The position numbers and the translations under genes were made by a program. From Acidobacteriota bacterium (GTDB taxonomy: Bacteria; Acidobacteriota; Holophagae; Acanthopleuribacterales; Acanthopleuribacteraceae): 64,000 nucleotides of DNA. Of the stretch, positions 27,401 to 35,115 are shown piece after piece. Location: positions 4,168 through 68,167 of the forward strand of contig JACJWC010000023.1 of the NCBI GenBank assembly GCA_020637335.1, in the 5' to 3' direction. Below the pieces are notes generated by a model. The model made no database searches. It was not told the origin of the DNA and saw nothing but the letters and a program-made list of their open reading frames with translations. Position 1 is the stretch's first letter. Each line of letters starts with the position of its first letter.

Positions 27401-27985
27401 CTCAACGAATTGCGCCAACTCTCAACCAATTTGGATCACATCAAGAGCATTATTGTGATGCAACAGGATTATGCCCGTTCTGGAGGGTTCCGCGAATTGG
27501 TGCACCTAGTGGAGGTCATGGAGCAAGCCCTGCAAATCAACCTGCCGTCCTTGGAAAACTACCGAATTGAAATTGTGCGTGAATATACGGATCTTCCGGC
27601 AATCCAAACCGATAAAACGGCCGTTTTGCAGATCCTGGTCAACCTGATCAGCAATGCCAAAAATGCGCTTAAAAATCAACCGGGCAACAAAGTCCTGGTG
27701 CTTTCGATCCAACGCGATCCAAGCATGGAAATGGTGGCGTTAAGTGTGCGCGACAATGGCATCGGGTTGAGTAAGGAAATCATGGATGGCCTCTTTACTC
27801 AAGGCTTTACACGAATGAAGGGCGGCCACGGATTTGGTCTACATTCAGGCGCCATTAGTGCCAATAATCTGGGTGGAAAACTGGAAGCCGAAAGTGAAGG
27901 GCCTGGCAAGGGCGCTGTTTTTACCTTGAGTATCCCTTTTGTCGTTGAAAATGTGGCAGTAAGTCATGAACCACGCGGTCAATAA
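24419..27985 (+). CDS. sensor histidine kinase with two beta-propellers (Reg_prop/Y_Y_Y)
   Basis: An 1188-residue membrane kinase. After a signal peptide ending near VFAQS come about fourteen Reg_prop blades of the GxLWVGTxxGL type (residues 30-620), enough for two seven-bladed propellers in the periplasm. A Y_Y_Y domain (640-705), a membrane helix (715-737), a coiled coil, and a PAS-like domain (about 770-890) follow. The dimerisation helix holds VLHNVGNVLNS with His921, an HNxGN type of H-box. The ATPase domain has QILVNLISNAKNAL, DNGIGL and GHGFGLHS. There is no receiver or DNA-binding domain, unlike the Bacteroides hybrid regulators. GTG 24419 or ATG 24428 may be the start. The 3' end overlaps modC by 7 bases. 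Confidence 0.9.
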   Translation: MKLMNQWMRTLILVLICSLSGRVFAQSYFFRHFTGDDGLSQLVPQSVFQDRDGFLWVGTQAGLNRFDGYAFSAFSVRDGLNSDWINCIIQDKAGRIWVGNRSGLAMLEGTRFKSLDRLENQSIQTLLVGPDETLWIGSEYGLLGWRQGKWIEPKNPPPVFANGVTALAMDGQGRLWVGTLNGLYRMGPDAFEPQKIFENESIVAIAIHADKWHVASRKRLFRGDGQQFTPVFQAENDAYGPITAMVQDRFGHIWLGTPTGLTKLDGTQTMNIDEASGLPFSQVRCLFEDRTGLIWVGGVGGLAACVGRPFEIYKKNNGLPSENVRPIFRHSDGVLWVGTSRGLAYMDSNHFVPVPFYSPDVNQGRVFRILADGNDTLWTCGTAGIFQVEAKRTVPLAAYSELGGEVRSLAFDPQNRLWASVYDRGLFVLEGAHFRPIQVSNQVFENAQLLADKQGRIWASGKSGLSVFDGKTWKTYTTADGLALNDVYYLALNKQGELWFGYNNSYGLSYLKGDRFYHISSENGLSNDTVYSIGFDSVGNTWVGTSRGVDRIDSKNNRFVTYSKNDGYPSTESNAGGFLEDRDGSIWFGTAEGLAHYHHLYDFSNLTAPPAIWTHAQVGKFDLTQSGTSVSLGTGDVLLNLMASNFFYVNPRQIEIQYRLPPFVSDWTPIHGPESITLHNAGAYSLELRARSFRSQWVSGPDLGFHVPPPFFQKWWVQIGLLLAFLLLTFAGFRLRTLRIRLQAERLALEVSQRTSDLQEKKMELESTLAELQRAKDESLAVLENFSGPIWSVDKNLDLQLFNSGFRSQMSKKGYLPNQGEPILPCHSHEKATWEKLYRRCLNGIRFSHVLDHESSFGTIYNEYFFNPIFGPDGKVLGASVLCLDITQRKQAEKERESLNKELNESARRAGMADVATSVLHNVGNVLNSLNVSSDLLYQKVVQSPINRLGSFAQLLNDQSENLPRFFEEDPKGKLVPKALSALYERVEIEREQMLNELRQLSTNLDHIKSIIVMQQDYARSGGFRELVHLVEVMEQALQINLPSLENYRIEIVREYTDLPAIQTDKTAVLQILVNLISNAKNALKNQPGNKVLVLSIQRDPSMEMVALSVRDNGIGLSKEIMDGLFTQGFTRMKGGHGFGLHSGAISANNLGGKLEAESEGPGKGAVFTLSIPFVVENVAVSHEPRGQ

Positions 27986-29031
27986 ACATCATCGACACTT
28001 TGCAGGGCCATGGCTTTGATCAAGCCATAAACCATTTCGCCGACCTCAAAGTGAAGGTGCGCTTGGGTTTCCTCGGTGATAATGGCCCAAATAGTTTGAC
28101 CGGCATCAAGAGCGAGCAAGTGACCCCACGGTGCGGGAAGGATTTGGCTGATTCGGCCCGGAATTTGGTTTCGCACTGAAATATTTTCAATTTTGTTGCG
28201 GGCAAGGATCACGTCTTGCGCCAGAAACTTGAAGCATTTGGCGTCGGGTAGGGCAGCGGGTCCCAGGAAAAGGTGCTCATTCTCGACCACAATCGGTTCT
28301 CCCTGAGCCATTCGGCTTGCCCAAATCACATTTTCAATCGGGCACTGGTGTAGGGCGGGCAATTGCATCTGGCAAAGCAGGTTGGCCCAATTGCCAAAAC
28401 TGGCTTGGGTCGAACCGTCCAGAAGCATAATTTCCTGACCAAAGGCCAGGATCTCGTTCAGGTGGTGACTGGCCAACAAAAGACCAAACTGCCAGTTTCG
28501 CTGCAGGATTTGAATCAGGTCAATCGCTTGCATTACGCGTTTCTGGTCGATTCCGGTAAATGGCTCATCCAATATTAATAGCTCCGGTTTGCGGACCAGG
28601 GCACATGCTAAAGAAACCCGTCGCGCTTCCCCGCCACTTAATTGACTGGTTTTTTGGCTTAAAAGCGAATCTAGACCCAGGGTTTCAAGAATCTTGTTGT
28701 ACTCCGATGAGTCCAAATCGGGTTGTCGGAAAAATTGCAATTGTTGGTCGACTGAAAAGTGCGGAAAGAGCCGGTTGTCCTGGAAACAAAAACCGACCGG
28801 CCTCCTTCGCAGGGGTGTCCATTTGAGCGGCCATTGCTGAAACCAGGACGTGCCATTCCAGGTCATGCTGCCTGAAAGTGGTTTATGCAAACCCGCAATC
28901 ATTTTGAGAAAAGAACTTTTGCCCGCACCACTGGGTCCCCAAATGCCGAGCGAACCCAATGTGATCTGCTGCGAAACTTGGAAAACGGTGCTGCCAATGT
29001 GTTGGCTGATGTGAAGGTCAAGCTGATGCAT
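27979..29031 (-). CDS. modC: molybdate ABC transporter, ATP-binding protein
   Basis: About 350 residues. The Walker A motif is GPSGAGKSS, the ABC signature LSGGEARRVSLA, and the Walker B LLILDEP, followed by the switch histidine in LASHHLNEI. The C-terminal hundred residues form a MOP/TOBE-type domain (GRISQILPAPWGHLLALDAG), as in ModC, where it binds oxyanion or regulates. It energises molybdate import together with ModB and ModA. ATG 29031 lies inside the end of modB with a 14-base overlap; a GTG at 29055 is an alternative start. Confidence 0.9.
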   Translation of the reverse strand: MHQLDLHISQHIGSTVFQVSQQITLGSLGIWGPSGAGKSSFLKMIAGLHKPLSGSMTWNGTSWFQQWPLKWTPLRRRPVGFCFQDNRLFPHFSVDQQLQFFRQPDLDSSEYNKILETLGLDSLLSQKTSQLSGGEARRVSLACALVRKPELLILDEPFTGIDQKRVMQAIDLIQILQRNWQFGLLLASHHLNEILAFGQEIMLLDGSTQASFGNWANLLCQMQLPALHQCPIENVIWASRMAQGEPIVVENEHLFLGPAALPDAKCFKFLAQDVILARNKIENISVRNQIPGRISQILPAPWGHLLALDAGQTIWAIITEETQAHLHFEVGEMVYGLIKAMALQSVDDVY

Positions 29032-29683
29032 GCGGACGTTTCCAGAGCCGTTCACTCAAGATAATAGCTGAAACCGAGATCAGACAGGCAAGGCCAACCA
29101 GCAGCCAAGCGCGCTGCCATCCGTTCGGCGATTGGATGGCCGTATAAATGGCTAATGGCAAACTCTGCGTTTTGCCGGGGATGTTTCCGGCCAAGACCAT
29201 GGTGGCGCCAAATTCCCCAAAGCTGCGCGCGAAGACCAGAACAGATCCGACCATTAAACTGGGAGACACCAGTGGCAATACGATGCGAAAAAATGCTTCC
29301 CTCCGACTGACCCCTGCCGCTTCAGCCGCTTCCAGGTATCGCACATCCAAGTTTTCCAAACCGTTCAGAACCGATCGCACGATAAGGGGAAAACTCACAA
29401 CTGCACTGGCTAAAACGGCGCCATTGAGGTGGAAAACAACGGGAATATTTAGGGCATCCAAAGTGCTGCCAATCCAGTATGCCGGGCTAAATAAATAAAG
29501 TAAAAAGAACCCACTTACAACGGGTGGCAAAACCAGTGGCAACATGACAAGAGCGGTTAGGCTATGGCGCCACCAACCCCGCATGCGGGTTAATAGCCAG
29601 CCAACCGCAATACCCATGGGCAGGTTGAGCACAGTTGCCAATAGGGCAATCTTTAATGAGATTAGGGTTGCCTGCCAGTCCAC
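29018..29683 (-). CDS. modB: molybdate ABC transporter, permease
   Basis: A 221-residue inner-membrane permease with five or six spans and the EAA loop (EAAEAAGVSRREAFFRIVLPLVSPSL), which docks with the ATPase. The FGEFGATMVLAGNIPGKTQSLPLAIY stretch is characteristic of molybdate/tungstate permeases. GTG at 29683 is preceded by AGGGG and follows the modA stop by 3 bases. Confidence 0.94.
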   Translation of the reverse strand: MDWQATLISLKIALLATVLNLPMGIAVGWLLTRMRGWWRHSLTALVMLPLVLPPVVSGFFLLYLFSPAYWIGSTLDALNIPVVFHLNGAVLASAVVSFPLIVRSVLNGLENLDVRYLEAAEAAGVSRREAFFRIVLPLVSPSLMVGSVLVFARSFGEFGATMVLAGNIPGKTQSLPLAIYTAIQSPNGWQRAWLLVGLACLISVSAIILSERLWKRPHASA

Positions 29684-29686
29684 ATC

Positions 29687-30388
29687 TCACCCCTCGAAAC
29701 CGAATGGGTAGGCCAAATTTCTTTTATTTAGCAGAATCTCACGCCAATGTGCCGTCTGCTTATCGTTTTCTTGCCAAAGCAGTTCGTATTGAATGGGATC
29801 ATGAATGTTCTCGGCGAAGCTGTAAAGGATGGGTAGGTTGGCTGAAAGCGCATCCGAACGGAAAAGGACCCCGAGCTGAACATGCCCGGATTGGAGCAGG
29901 GCCACAGCGGAACGGGCCGAATCCGCAAATATCGGCTTCAAGTCTTTGTAATTGAGACCCAAGCCCGTCAGGGCCTGTTGGGTATAAGCGCCGAGCGGGA
30001 CATATCCCGGGTCACCCATGACCCAGGCGTTTTTCGCGAGCGCTTCCTCCACAGAACTAAATGATTCTGTACGCCCGACCAACACCAATTGATTATGGAA
30101 AAGCATTTCTACTGCGAATCCGTGCTTTTGATCCAAGATCTGCCTGGACCATTCCGGATGTGCAGAGATCATCATTTTGGCCGGAGCACCCATTAAAATC
30201 TGTTGGGCTAATGTTCCCGATGCGCCGTAGGAAACTTGAACGGATTGACGATCCACTTCAGGTAAGGATTGCAGGCAGGCTTCAAGCCAGGGTTGACAAC
30301 TTGATGCACAAAACAGAGTCAATTTTTCGGTTTTATTCGGCTGGCAATGAATCAGGACAAGCAGGGTAAGCAGCCCCAAACCTTTCAC
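29687..30388 (-). CDS. modA: molybdate-binding lipoprotein
   Basis: A 233-residue periplasmic solute-binding protein of the ModA type. The signal ends in a lipobox-like LVLIHC, so it is probably a lipoprotein. Family features are the SYGASGTLAQQI segment, which contributes the anion-binding Ser residues, GDPGYVPLGAYTQQAL, and the QLGVLFRSDA strand. It delivers molybdate or tungstate to ModBC. The GTG start overlaps the stop of the upstream DUF4412-like gene by four bases (GTGA), so the transporter is translated as part of a longer operon. Confidence 0.88.
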   Translation of the reverse strand: MKGLGLLTLLVLIHCQPNKTEKLTLFCASSCQPWLEACLQSLPEVDRQSVQVSYGASGTLAQQILMGAPAKMMISAHPEWSRQILDQKHGFAVEMLFHNQLVLVGRTESFSSVEEALAKNAWVMGDPGYVPLGAYTQQALTGLGLNYKDLKPIFADSARSAVALLQSGHVQLGVLFRSDALSANLPILYSFAENIHDPIQYELLWQENDKQTAHWREILLNKRNLAYPFGFEG

Positions 30389-31083
30389 GGATTGCCCCGG
30401 TAAAGCGAGTATCCGGTAGGAACCGCCATGAAATCTTCAAATTCATCAAATTCCACAATGTCGGTTAGGGTGGAGATGGTGGTGATTTGATGGTCTTCCA
30501 TGGAGACGGAGGTCGTAATTTGAATGGGTATGCCATGAATGTTACGCAGGATTTCATTGAGGATGTGACGCACATCGCCGGGTGGCGACGTGCCCAGGGC
30601 CGCGTACCACAATTTCTTGTGGAAATTTTTGGTCATGGCAGGGTGGTAGGTCGCCCATATATGTGTCTCCATGCCCGATTGTTCCGGGTAATTGAGAATG
30701 TACTCCTCGCACACCCATTTCTCAATTTTCTTGCGTTTGCCAGTTGCCTGAACCAGATTGGGCCGCTTTTGTAAGACGCCGTCTTGAAAGCTGGCCAGGC
30801 CCAATAGGTTGAGCCGTGCGTCCCTGCGGTCCAAGCTGATTTTGGTGATAGTGTAATTTTGACGCTTGTGATCGATCATATAAAAGAGATGAAGGTCGTT
30901 ATCGTAAATGAGCGTGAGATCCTCACCATCTGGGTCCGTTCGGATGCGATTTTTGCTCATCCAGAATTGATTGTGAAAGCTGTCTTGGCGCCCTGACTCG
31001 TAAAGGATGTCGACCCGCTCCTTGATAAAGAGACCTTTGCCCCGTGCATTTTGCATCCAGAGGCAGAGCAACATCATCCACAT
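30385..31083 (-). CDS. secreted DUF4412-like protein
   Basis: A 232-residue protein with a short signal-like start (MWMMLLCLWMQNARG). The pattern 'strand, MSKNRIRTD, LTLIYDNDLHLFYMIDHKRQNYT' is that of the DUF4412 or LolA-like fold: a substrate-denaturing check of exported material has been proposed for relatives but the function is unknown. A second, diverged member sits at 50699-51301. The ATG has GAGGAG upstream. It is located between the GWxTD gene (15-base gap) and modA (4-base overlap). Confidence 0.65.
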   Translation of the reverse strand: MWMMLLCLWMQNARGKGLFIKERVDILYESGRQDSFHNQFWMSKNRIRTDPDGEDLTLIYDNDLHLFYMIDHKRQNYTITKISLDRRDARLNLLGLASFQDGVLQKRPNLVQATGKRKKIEKWVCEEYILNYPEQSGMETHIWATYHPAMTKNFHKKLWYAALGTSPPGDVRHILNEILRNIHGIPIQITTSVSMEDHQITTISTLTDIVEFDEFEDFMAVPTGYSLYRGNP

Positions 31084-31098
31084 GCGGACTCCTCAGAT

Positions 31099-32643
31099 TT
31101 AGCGTTGTATGGAAAAGTTCGTTTCCCGAATCAGGATATCACCAGATGGCAGGGTTAATTCAATTCGCAGGGTATATTCGCCTAAGGCAAGGTTGTTGGT
31201 GCGCAATTGGGGATGGACTATAAACCGGTTTTCTGCAACCTGGGTCCATTCTTCTGGGTAAAGTGACCAATTGCGTACGATTTTATCTGCCTGTATGACC
31301 TGAACGGTGATGGCGTCCTGATTCAATTCTTTGGGCATGGCCAATAACTCTACGACGGGGTAAAGTGTTTCGCCGGGCTGCAATTCGTTTATTAACATGG
31401 GCGAATATCCACGCCCTTGCAATTTGAGTTTTGCGGAATCCGCATTGACGTTGGGGTCCAGTAAGGTCACCGGGCCAACCATGGGATCGTATCCCGATAA
31501 GTTGGGTACATCCAATTGCCATTTTTGATAGGCATTTTTTCCTTCAACCTGATCGAGTTGCATTTGAAACGTATAGGATCCGGGCGGTAAATTCCCGACC
31601 CATTCCAAGGCGTAGGGTTTCCCAGCATCCTTAATTCGGGCATTAATTGCCAGCGGCAGATCCGATTGAATGACGGATCCTTTGGGACCACTTAGGGCAT
31701 AGTGCAAAAGCACGCGCAAGTCGCCCTCATTGGGAAAGTTCATTTTGGCAACCGGAAAGCCGAAACGGATCATCGTCATGGTCTGGTTCTGGCCGCCGTA
31801 AAAATAGCCGAAATTTGCGGTCAGTCCGAGAGCATTGTCCAGTTGATCATTAAACTTGGTTAAGGCAGGTGCGGCTTCGGCCGGTGGAGCAGAGGTGGGG
31901 GCAGGTGCAAGCACAGCAGTTTTCTTGGGTTGAGGTGAGGGCGAAACAATAGGCTTTTCGCTCTGATTCTCCTTTGCGGGTATGCTGTTTTGGACATTTT
32001 CAGCTTTTGCGGATGTGGCTTGGTAGTCCTCAAAATAAAGTGGCTTGGCGGGTGCTTCATCCATGTCGGGATGAACGATGAAATCGAATTTGATCGTGCG
32101 CAGTAAATGTTCGACCTGACTATCGGCCAGGGCAACATAGTCGCCAAAACTGTTGATCGGTAACATTTGTACCCGGGCAGTGCGTTTGCCGGACTTAAAG
32201 TCTAAATTCTCGTAAACCCAGAGTTCGGGCTGGAATTGAGGGAATGGGTTGCGGTAATGGAATCCGGTAATCATGTAATCGGTGCGATACTCGACCCGGG
32301 TGGGTGGACCCAGCAACATGTAAACATAGCCGCGGTCCGTCTTGGGCGGAGCCGATTCAAATTCCTTGTAATTGGCGACAACATAATCGATTCGTGCGTA
32401 AAACTCATCGCGAAACTCATTGCGGTCGTTATCCAAATCCGGATCCCGTTTGGCCCAGAACAGGGCGATAAATTCTTTTCTTTTCTCGTGGCTTGGCAGC
32501 TTTTTAAAGGTTTTTTCCTCGTCTCGTGTCATGAGGATCCGAACCTTGCGCATCCAAGCCTTTTCGTCCTTGCTGAGCGGAAGGCCGGCGAAAAGGGGTA
32601 ATCCCAACATTAAGAGGATCAATAGTGAAGTCTTGGTTTTCAT
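31099..32643 (-). CDS. GWxTD-domain secreted protein
   Basis: A 514-residue exported protein with a clear signal peptide (MKTKTSLLILLMLGLPLFAG). The N-terminal domain (about 25-190) carries AFWAKRDPDL followed by TDRGYVYMLLGPPTRVEYR, the hallmark of the GWxTD family known mostly from Acidobacteria and neighbours; here PPKTD replaces GWxTD. A Pro/Ala-rich linker precedes C-terminal beta domains (about 270-514). Function is unknown. The ATG at 32643 has AGGAGG upstream. A perfect TATAAT on the minus strand (32688-32683) may belong to its promoter, but the -35 is poor. It heads the operon with the DUF4412-like and mod genes. Confidence 0.85.
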   Translation of the reverse strand: MKTKTSLLILLMLGLPLFAGLPLSKDEKAWMRKVRILMTRDEEKTFKKLPSHEKRKEFIALFWAKRDPDLDNDRNEFRDEFYARIDYVVANYKEFESAPPKTDRGYVYMLLGPPTRVEYRTDYMITGFHYRNPFPQFQPELWVYENLDFKSGKRTARVQMLPINSFGDYVALADSQVEHLLRTIKFDFIVHPDMDEAPAKPLYFEDYQATSAKAENVQNSIPAKENQSEKPIVSPSPQPKKTAVLAPAPTSAPPAEAAPALTKFNDQLDNALGLTANFGYFYGGQNQTMTMIRFGFPVAKMNFPNEGDLRVLLHYALSGPKGSVIQSDLPLAINARIKDAGKPYALEWVGNLPPGSYTFQMQLDQVEGKNAYQKWQLDVPNLSGYDPMVGPVTLLDPNVNADSAKLKLQGRGYSPMLINELQPGETLYPVVELLAMPKELNQDAITVQVIQADKIVRNWSLYPEEWTQVAENRFIVHPQLRTNNLALGEYTLRIELTLPSGDILIRETNFSIQR

Positions 32644-32805
32644 GGGGTACCTCCTGAAAACCATGGGGCAAATTTGCTGCCAATTATATATTCGATGTAT
32701 CCCTCTGAATTGTTTAATGTTGCCTGGACCGCTTTATTTTTTACGTCCTGGATTGTCCTCCATAAGGGACGAATGCACAACCCAGCGTCATTTTTATCTG
32801 TGCCG

Positions 32806-32820
32806 CGGAGATGATCTCCG
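32806..32820. promoter_or_regulatory. perfect palindrome upstream of the receiver-FapA gene
   Basis: CGGAGAT and ATCTCCG form a perfect 7-bp inverted repeat around one base, 31 bases before the ATG at 32852. It lies in the 208-base divergent region between the GWxTD operon and the receiver-FapA gene, so it could be an operator or a small mRNA hairpin. Confidence 0.4.
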
Positions 32821-32851
32821 TTACAATCAGGCCATATCTTTTGGAATTGCG

Positions 32852-34075
32852 ATGGTTACACAGAAAAGACTTCTGGTCATTCATTCGGATGAAAGCACGG
32901 GTTTTCGTATCCTCAAACGGTTGCAGGACGAAGGCAACGAAGTTGAATTCGTGACAACGGGCATTGAGGGCGTGGCCTGTTTTGAGTCCTATGGTCCCGA
33001 TCTGGTCCTCGTGGACTTGAATTTGGTGGATTTACCGGCGAAATTCATGGTTCAGGCGTTGCGTCAATTAAATAACCAGGCCGTTATCGTGCTGGTTGCG
33101 GCTCAGGTGAATCCCGGCCTCAAGTTTGAAATTGAGGCGTGGGGCGGTAATGGTTTGGTGAGCCCTGAGGTCAATTCCCAACAGCTTGAGCCGCTTCTGC
33201 TCAAACCCGAAATCCCGCACTTCGCCATGAATGAAGATGAAACCATTCAAGGCTGGATGGATGACAGCTCATCTTTTGGTCGCGGCTTGGGCCAACAGCT
33301 GGAGACCCAAACCATTCAGGCAAGACAACTGGCAAAAATGGGTTCGTATACCTATCCGGGTCACCTGCGCGTGATCGGCGATTTAGAGAATATGGAGCTG
33401 CTTGATGTTTCCGGCGACCTGTGGGTTGAAGGCAATTTGCACAATGTCCATGTTCGAACCCGCGGGGATGCGCGCATCTTGGGCGATATTGAGGACTGTC
33501 GCAATCTGGGTTTTTTTTGCCGTGGCAACCTGATCTGCGATTCGGTTAGCGAGTCTGTGGTTGTTTGTGGCCGTAACTTTATGTGGGAAAGCGAATGCCT
33601 GAATACCATGCTGAACGTTGCCGGCAGGATGGTCGGTATGGGTCGAAAAAGCGCGGTGGTTGGCGGAGTGCTCAAAATCGCCGAGCATCTTTGGGTGGGC
33701 CGCTTGGGCGATGAAACCCATACACCAACCCACGTGGAAATGGCGCCGCGTGTTTTTTTTCGCAATTGGGTCGATGCCAATCAGACCATGTTGCAACTCT
33801 CGCAGGCGCCCGGTCATGTCCTGAACCCCACCCGCAAGAATCACTTTGATGAAGCCATAAAAAGTGTGCGCTTGTTCCCCCGTTTTGCCGACGTGGTCGT
33901 GCACCAAATATTTCCCAGTGTCACCTTAAAGATCGGAGAAGCTGAGGAAATGATTATCACTCAGCGCAAAGAACCGGTGCGGGTCATGGTGGACAGAAGC
34001 AACGGTTCGTCTAAAATAGGAACGCTGTCTTTTTTACCCATGGCCGAACGGGTCTCGATTCAGGCAGCGCGTTAA
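32852..34075 (+). CDS. receiver-like domain fused to a FapA (DUF342) domain
   Basis: About 407 residues. Residues 5-115 look like a response-regulator receiver: HSDES for the acidic pair and LVLVDLNL with Asp55 as phospho-acceptor, but the conserved late lysine is not visible. Residues 150-330 form a beta-helix of short GD/GN repeats that reads as FapA/DUF342: the VVGGVLKIAEHLWVGRLGDE stretch and the later IFPSVTLKIGEAEEMI strand are characteristic. FapA-type proteins form polymers or are linked to flagellar or cell-surface assembly in known cases. ATG 32852 is preferred; the frame stays open upstream antisense to the GWxTD gene. The dioxygenase gene follows after 16 bases. Confidence 0.75.
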   Translation: MVTQKRLLVIHSDESTGFRILKRLQDEGNEVEFVTTGIEGVACFESYGPDLVLVDLNLVDLPAKFMVQALRQLNNQAVIVLVAAQVNPGLKFEIEAWGGNGLVSPEVNSQQLEPLLLKPEIPHFAMNEDETIQGWMDDSSSFGRGLGQQLETQTIQARQLAKMGSYTYPGHLRVIGDLENMELLDVSGDLWVEGNLHNVHVRTRGDARILGDIEDCRNLGFFCRGNLICDSVSESVVVCGRNFMWESECLNTMLNVAGRMVGMGRKSAVVGGVLKIAEHLWVGRLGDETHTPTHVEMAPRVFFRNWVDANQTMLQLSQAPGHVLNPTRKNHFDEAIKSVRLFPRFADVVVHQIFPSVTLKIGEAEEMIITQRKEPVRVMVDRSNGSSKIGTLSFLPMAERVSIQAAR

Positions 34076-34091
34076 CCGGGGGAGGAACTTA

Positions 34092-34631
34092 ATGTTTGAA
34101 GGCATCATTCGCATCATTGAAGATCGAGGTTGTGAAAAAAGTATGAACTTTTTCCGCGATCTTTTAGACGATTCGGATTTTTGCCCGCAAGCGCTGAAAG
34201 CCTATCTTCCAGATCCATTACCCACGCGCTTTTACGATCGGCGCGTTTTGTTCACCCGTTGCGACATAGAAGCCGTCCTGGCAACTTGGCCGCCCGGTGT
34301 CTTTACCCTGCCGCACAATCATGGCATTCACCCAACGTTTGGGGTCGTTAAAGTATTGACCGGGACGATTGAAAACCGCATTTTTGCCCCGGACCAGAAT
34401 CGCATACGGCCTGCGGGGATTTCCCACTTTCAGGCAGGTGACATTCTCAAAGTTCCCTTGAAGTTGATTCACGCTATGGGCAATCCCCATTCCGAAATCG
34501 CAGTGAGTTTACATATATATTCTCCGAAAATTGAACAGGTCAGCTATTGGGATCCCCTGAGTTTTGAACCGCTCCGCGATCCACAACACAACAGCGGGCC
34601 TATCCAGTGGCCGACCAGTTACGCCTCGTAA
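34092..34631 (+). CDS. cysteine dioxygenase-type thiol dioxygenase
   Basis: A 179-residue cupin of the cysteine dioxygenase family, which oxidises a thiol to a sulfinic acid with O2 and non-haem iron. The 3-His iron site is visible as His75 and His77 (PHNHGIH) and His127 (LIHAMGN). The downstream strand SLHIYSP with its Tyr is conserved. At the place of the mammalian cross-link Cys there is Gly (FGVVKVL), as in many bacterial enzymes. The substrate may be cysteine or 3-mercaptopropionate. GGGGGAGG precedes the ATG. It is followed directly by the str promoter. Confidence 0.85.
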   Translation: MFEGIIRIIEDRGCEKSMNFFRDLLDDSDFCPQALKAYLPDPLPTRFYDRRVLFTRCDIEAVLATWPPGVFTLPHNHGIHPTFGVVKVLTGTIENRIFAPDQNRIRPAGISHFQAGDILKVPLKLIHAMGNPHSEIAVSLHIYSPKIEQVSYWDPLSFEPLRDPQHNSGPIQWPTSYAS

Positions 34632-34640
34632 GATTTTCGT

Positions 34641-34669
34641 TTGACAGCGGTGGGGTGCGGTGGTAGGAT
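34641..34669 (+). promoter_or_regulatory. sigma-70 promoter of the str/S10 ribosomal cluster
   Basis: TTGACA (34641-34646) and TAGGAT (34664-34669) are separated by exactly 17 bases, 52 bases before rpsL. The perfect -35 and position fit a strong housekeeping promoter for the cluster. Confidence 0.75.
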
Positions 34670-34721
34670 CGTCGGGTTTGTCGCGCCATGCGCGCTCGAA
34701 TAGGGTTTTGAGGAGTTATCC

Positions 34722-35102
34722 GTGCCAACCATTAATCAGCTCATCCGCAAAGGACGTGAATTGCAGACCAGCAAGACCAAGTCTCCTGCTTTGCAGTCGT
34801 GTCCACAGCGCCGTGGGGTTTGTACCCGGGTCTACACAACGACCCCCAAAAAGCCGAATTCAGCCCTGCGTAAGGTAGCTCGTGTTCGTTTAACCAACGA
34901 AATCGAAGTGACCAGTTATATTCCGGGCATTGGACACAACCTTCAGGAACACTCGATTGTTCTGATCCGTGGTGGCAGGGTAAAAGATTTGCCCGGTGTG
35001 CGGTATCACATCGTTCGTGGCACCCTGGATTCTGTCGGTGTGGATGCACGTCGTCAGGGTCGGTCCAAATACGGGGCGAAACGTCCCAAGGCGAAGAAGT
35101 AG
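34722..35102 (+). CDS. rpsL: 30S ribosomal protein S12
   Basis: S12 of 126 residues, part of the decoding site. The TPKKPNSALRK and GRVKDLPGVRYH loops, where streptomycin-resistance changes usually fall, are wild type (lysines retained), so the protein predicts a sensitive ribosome. The four-residue start PTINQ is typical. GTG start with GAGGAG upstream. First gene of the cluster, 13 bases before rpsG. Confidence 0.98.
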   Translation: MPTINQLIRKGRELQTSKTKSPALQSCPQRRGVCTRVYTTTPKKPNSALRKVARVRLTNEIEVTSYIPGIGHNLQEHSIVLIRGGRVKDLPGVRYHIVRGTLDSVGVDARRQGRSKYGAKRPKAKK

Positions 35103-35115
35103 ATAGGAAACCGAT

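Noticed and set aside
32420..32851. Upstream extension of the receiver-FapA frame
   Set aside because: It is antisense to the GWxTD gene, has no resemblance to known domains and no binding site; ATG 32852 is where the receiver fold begins.
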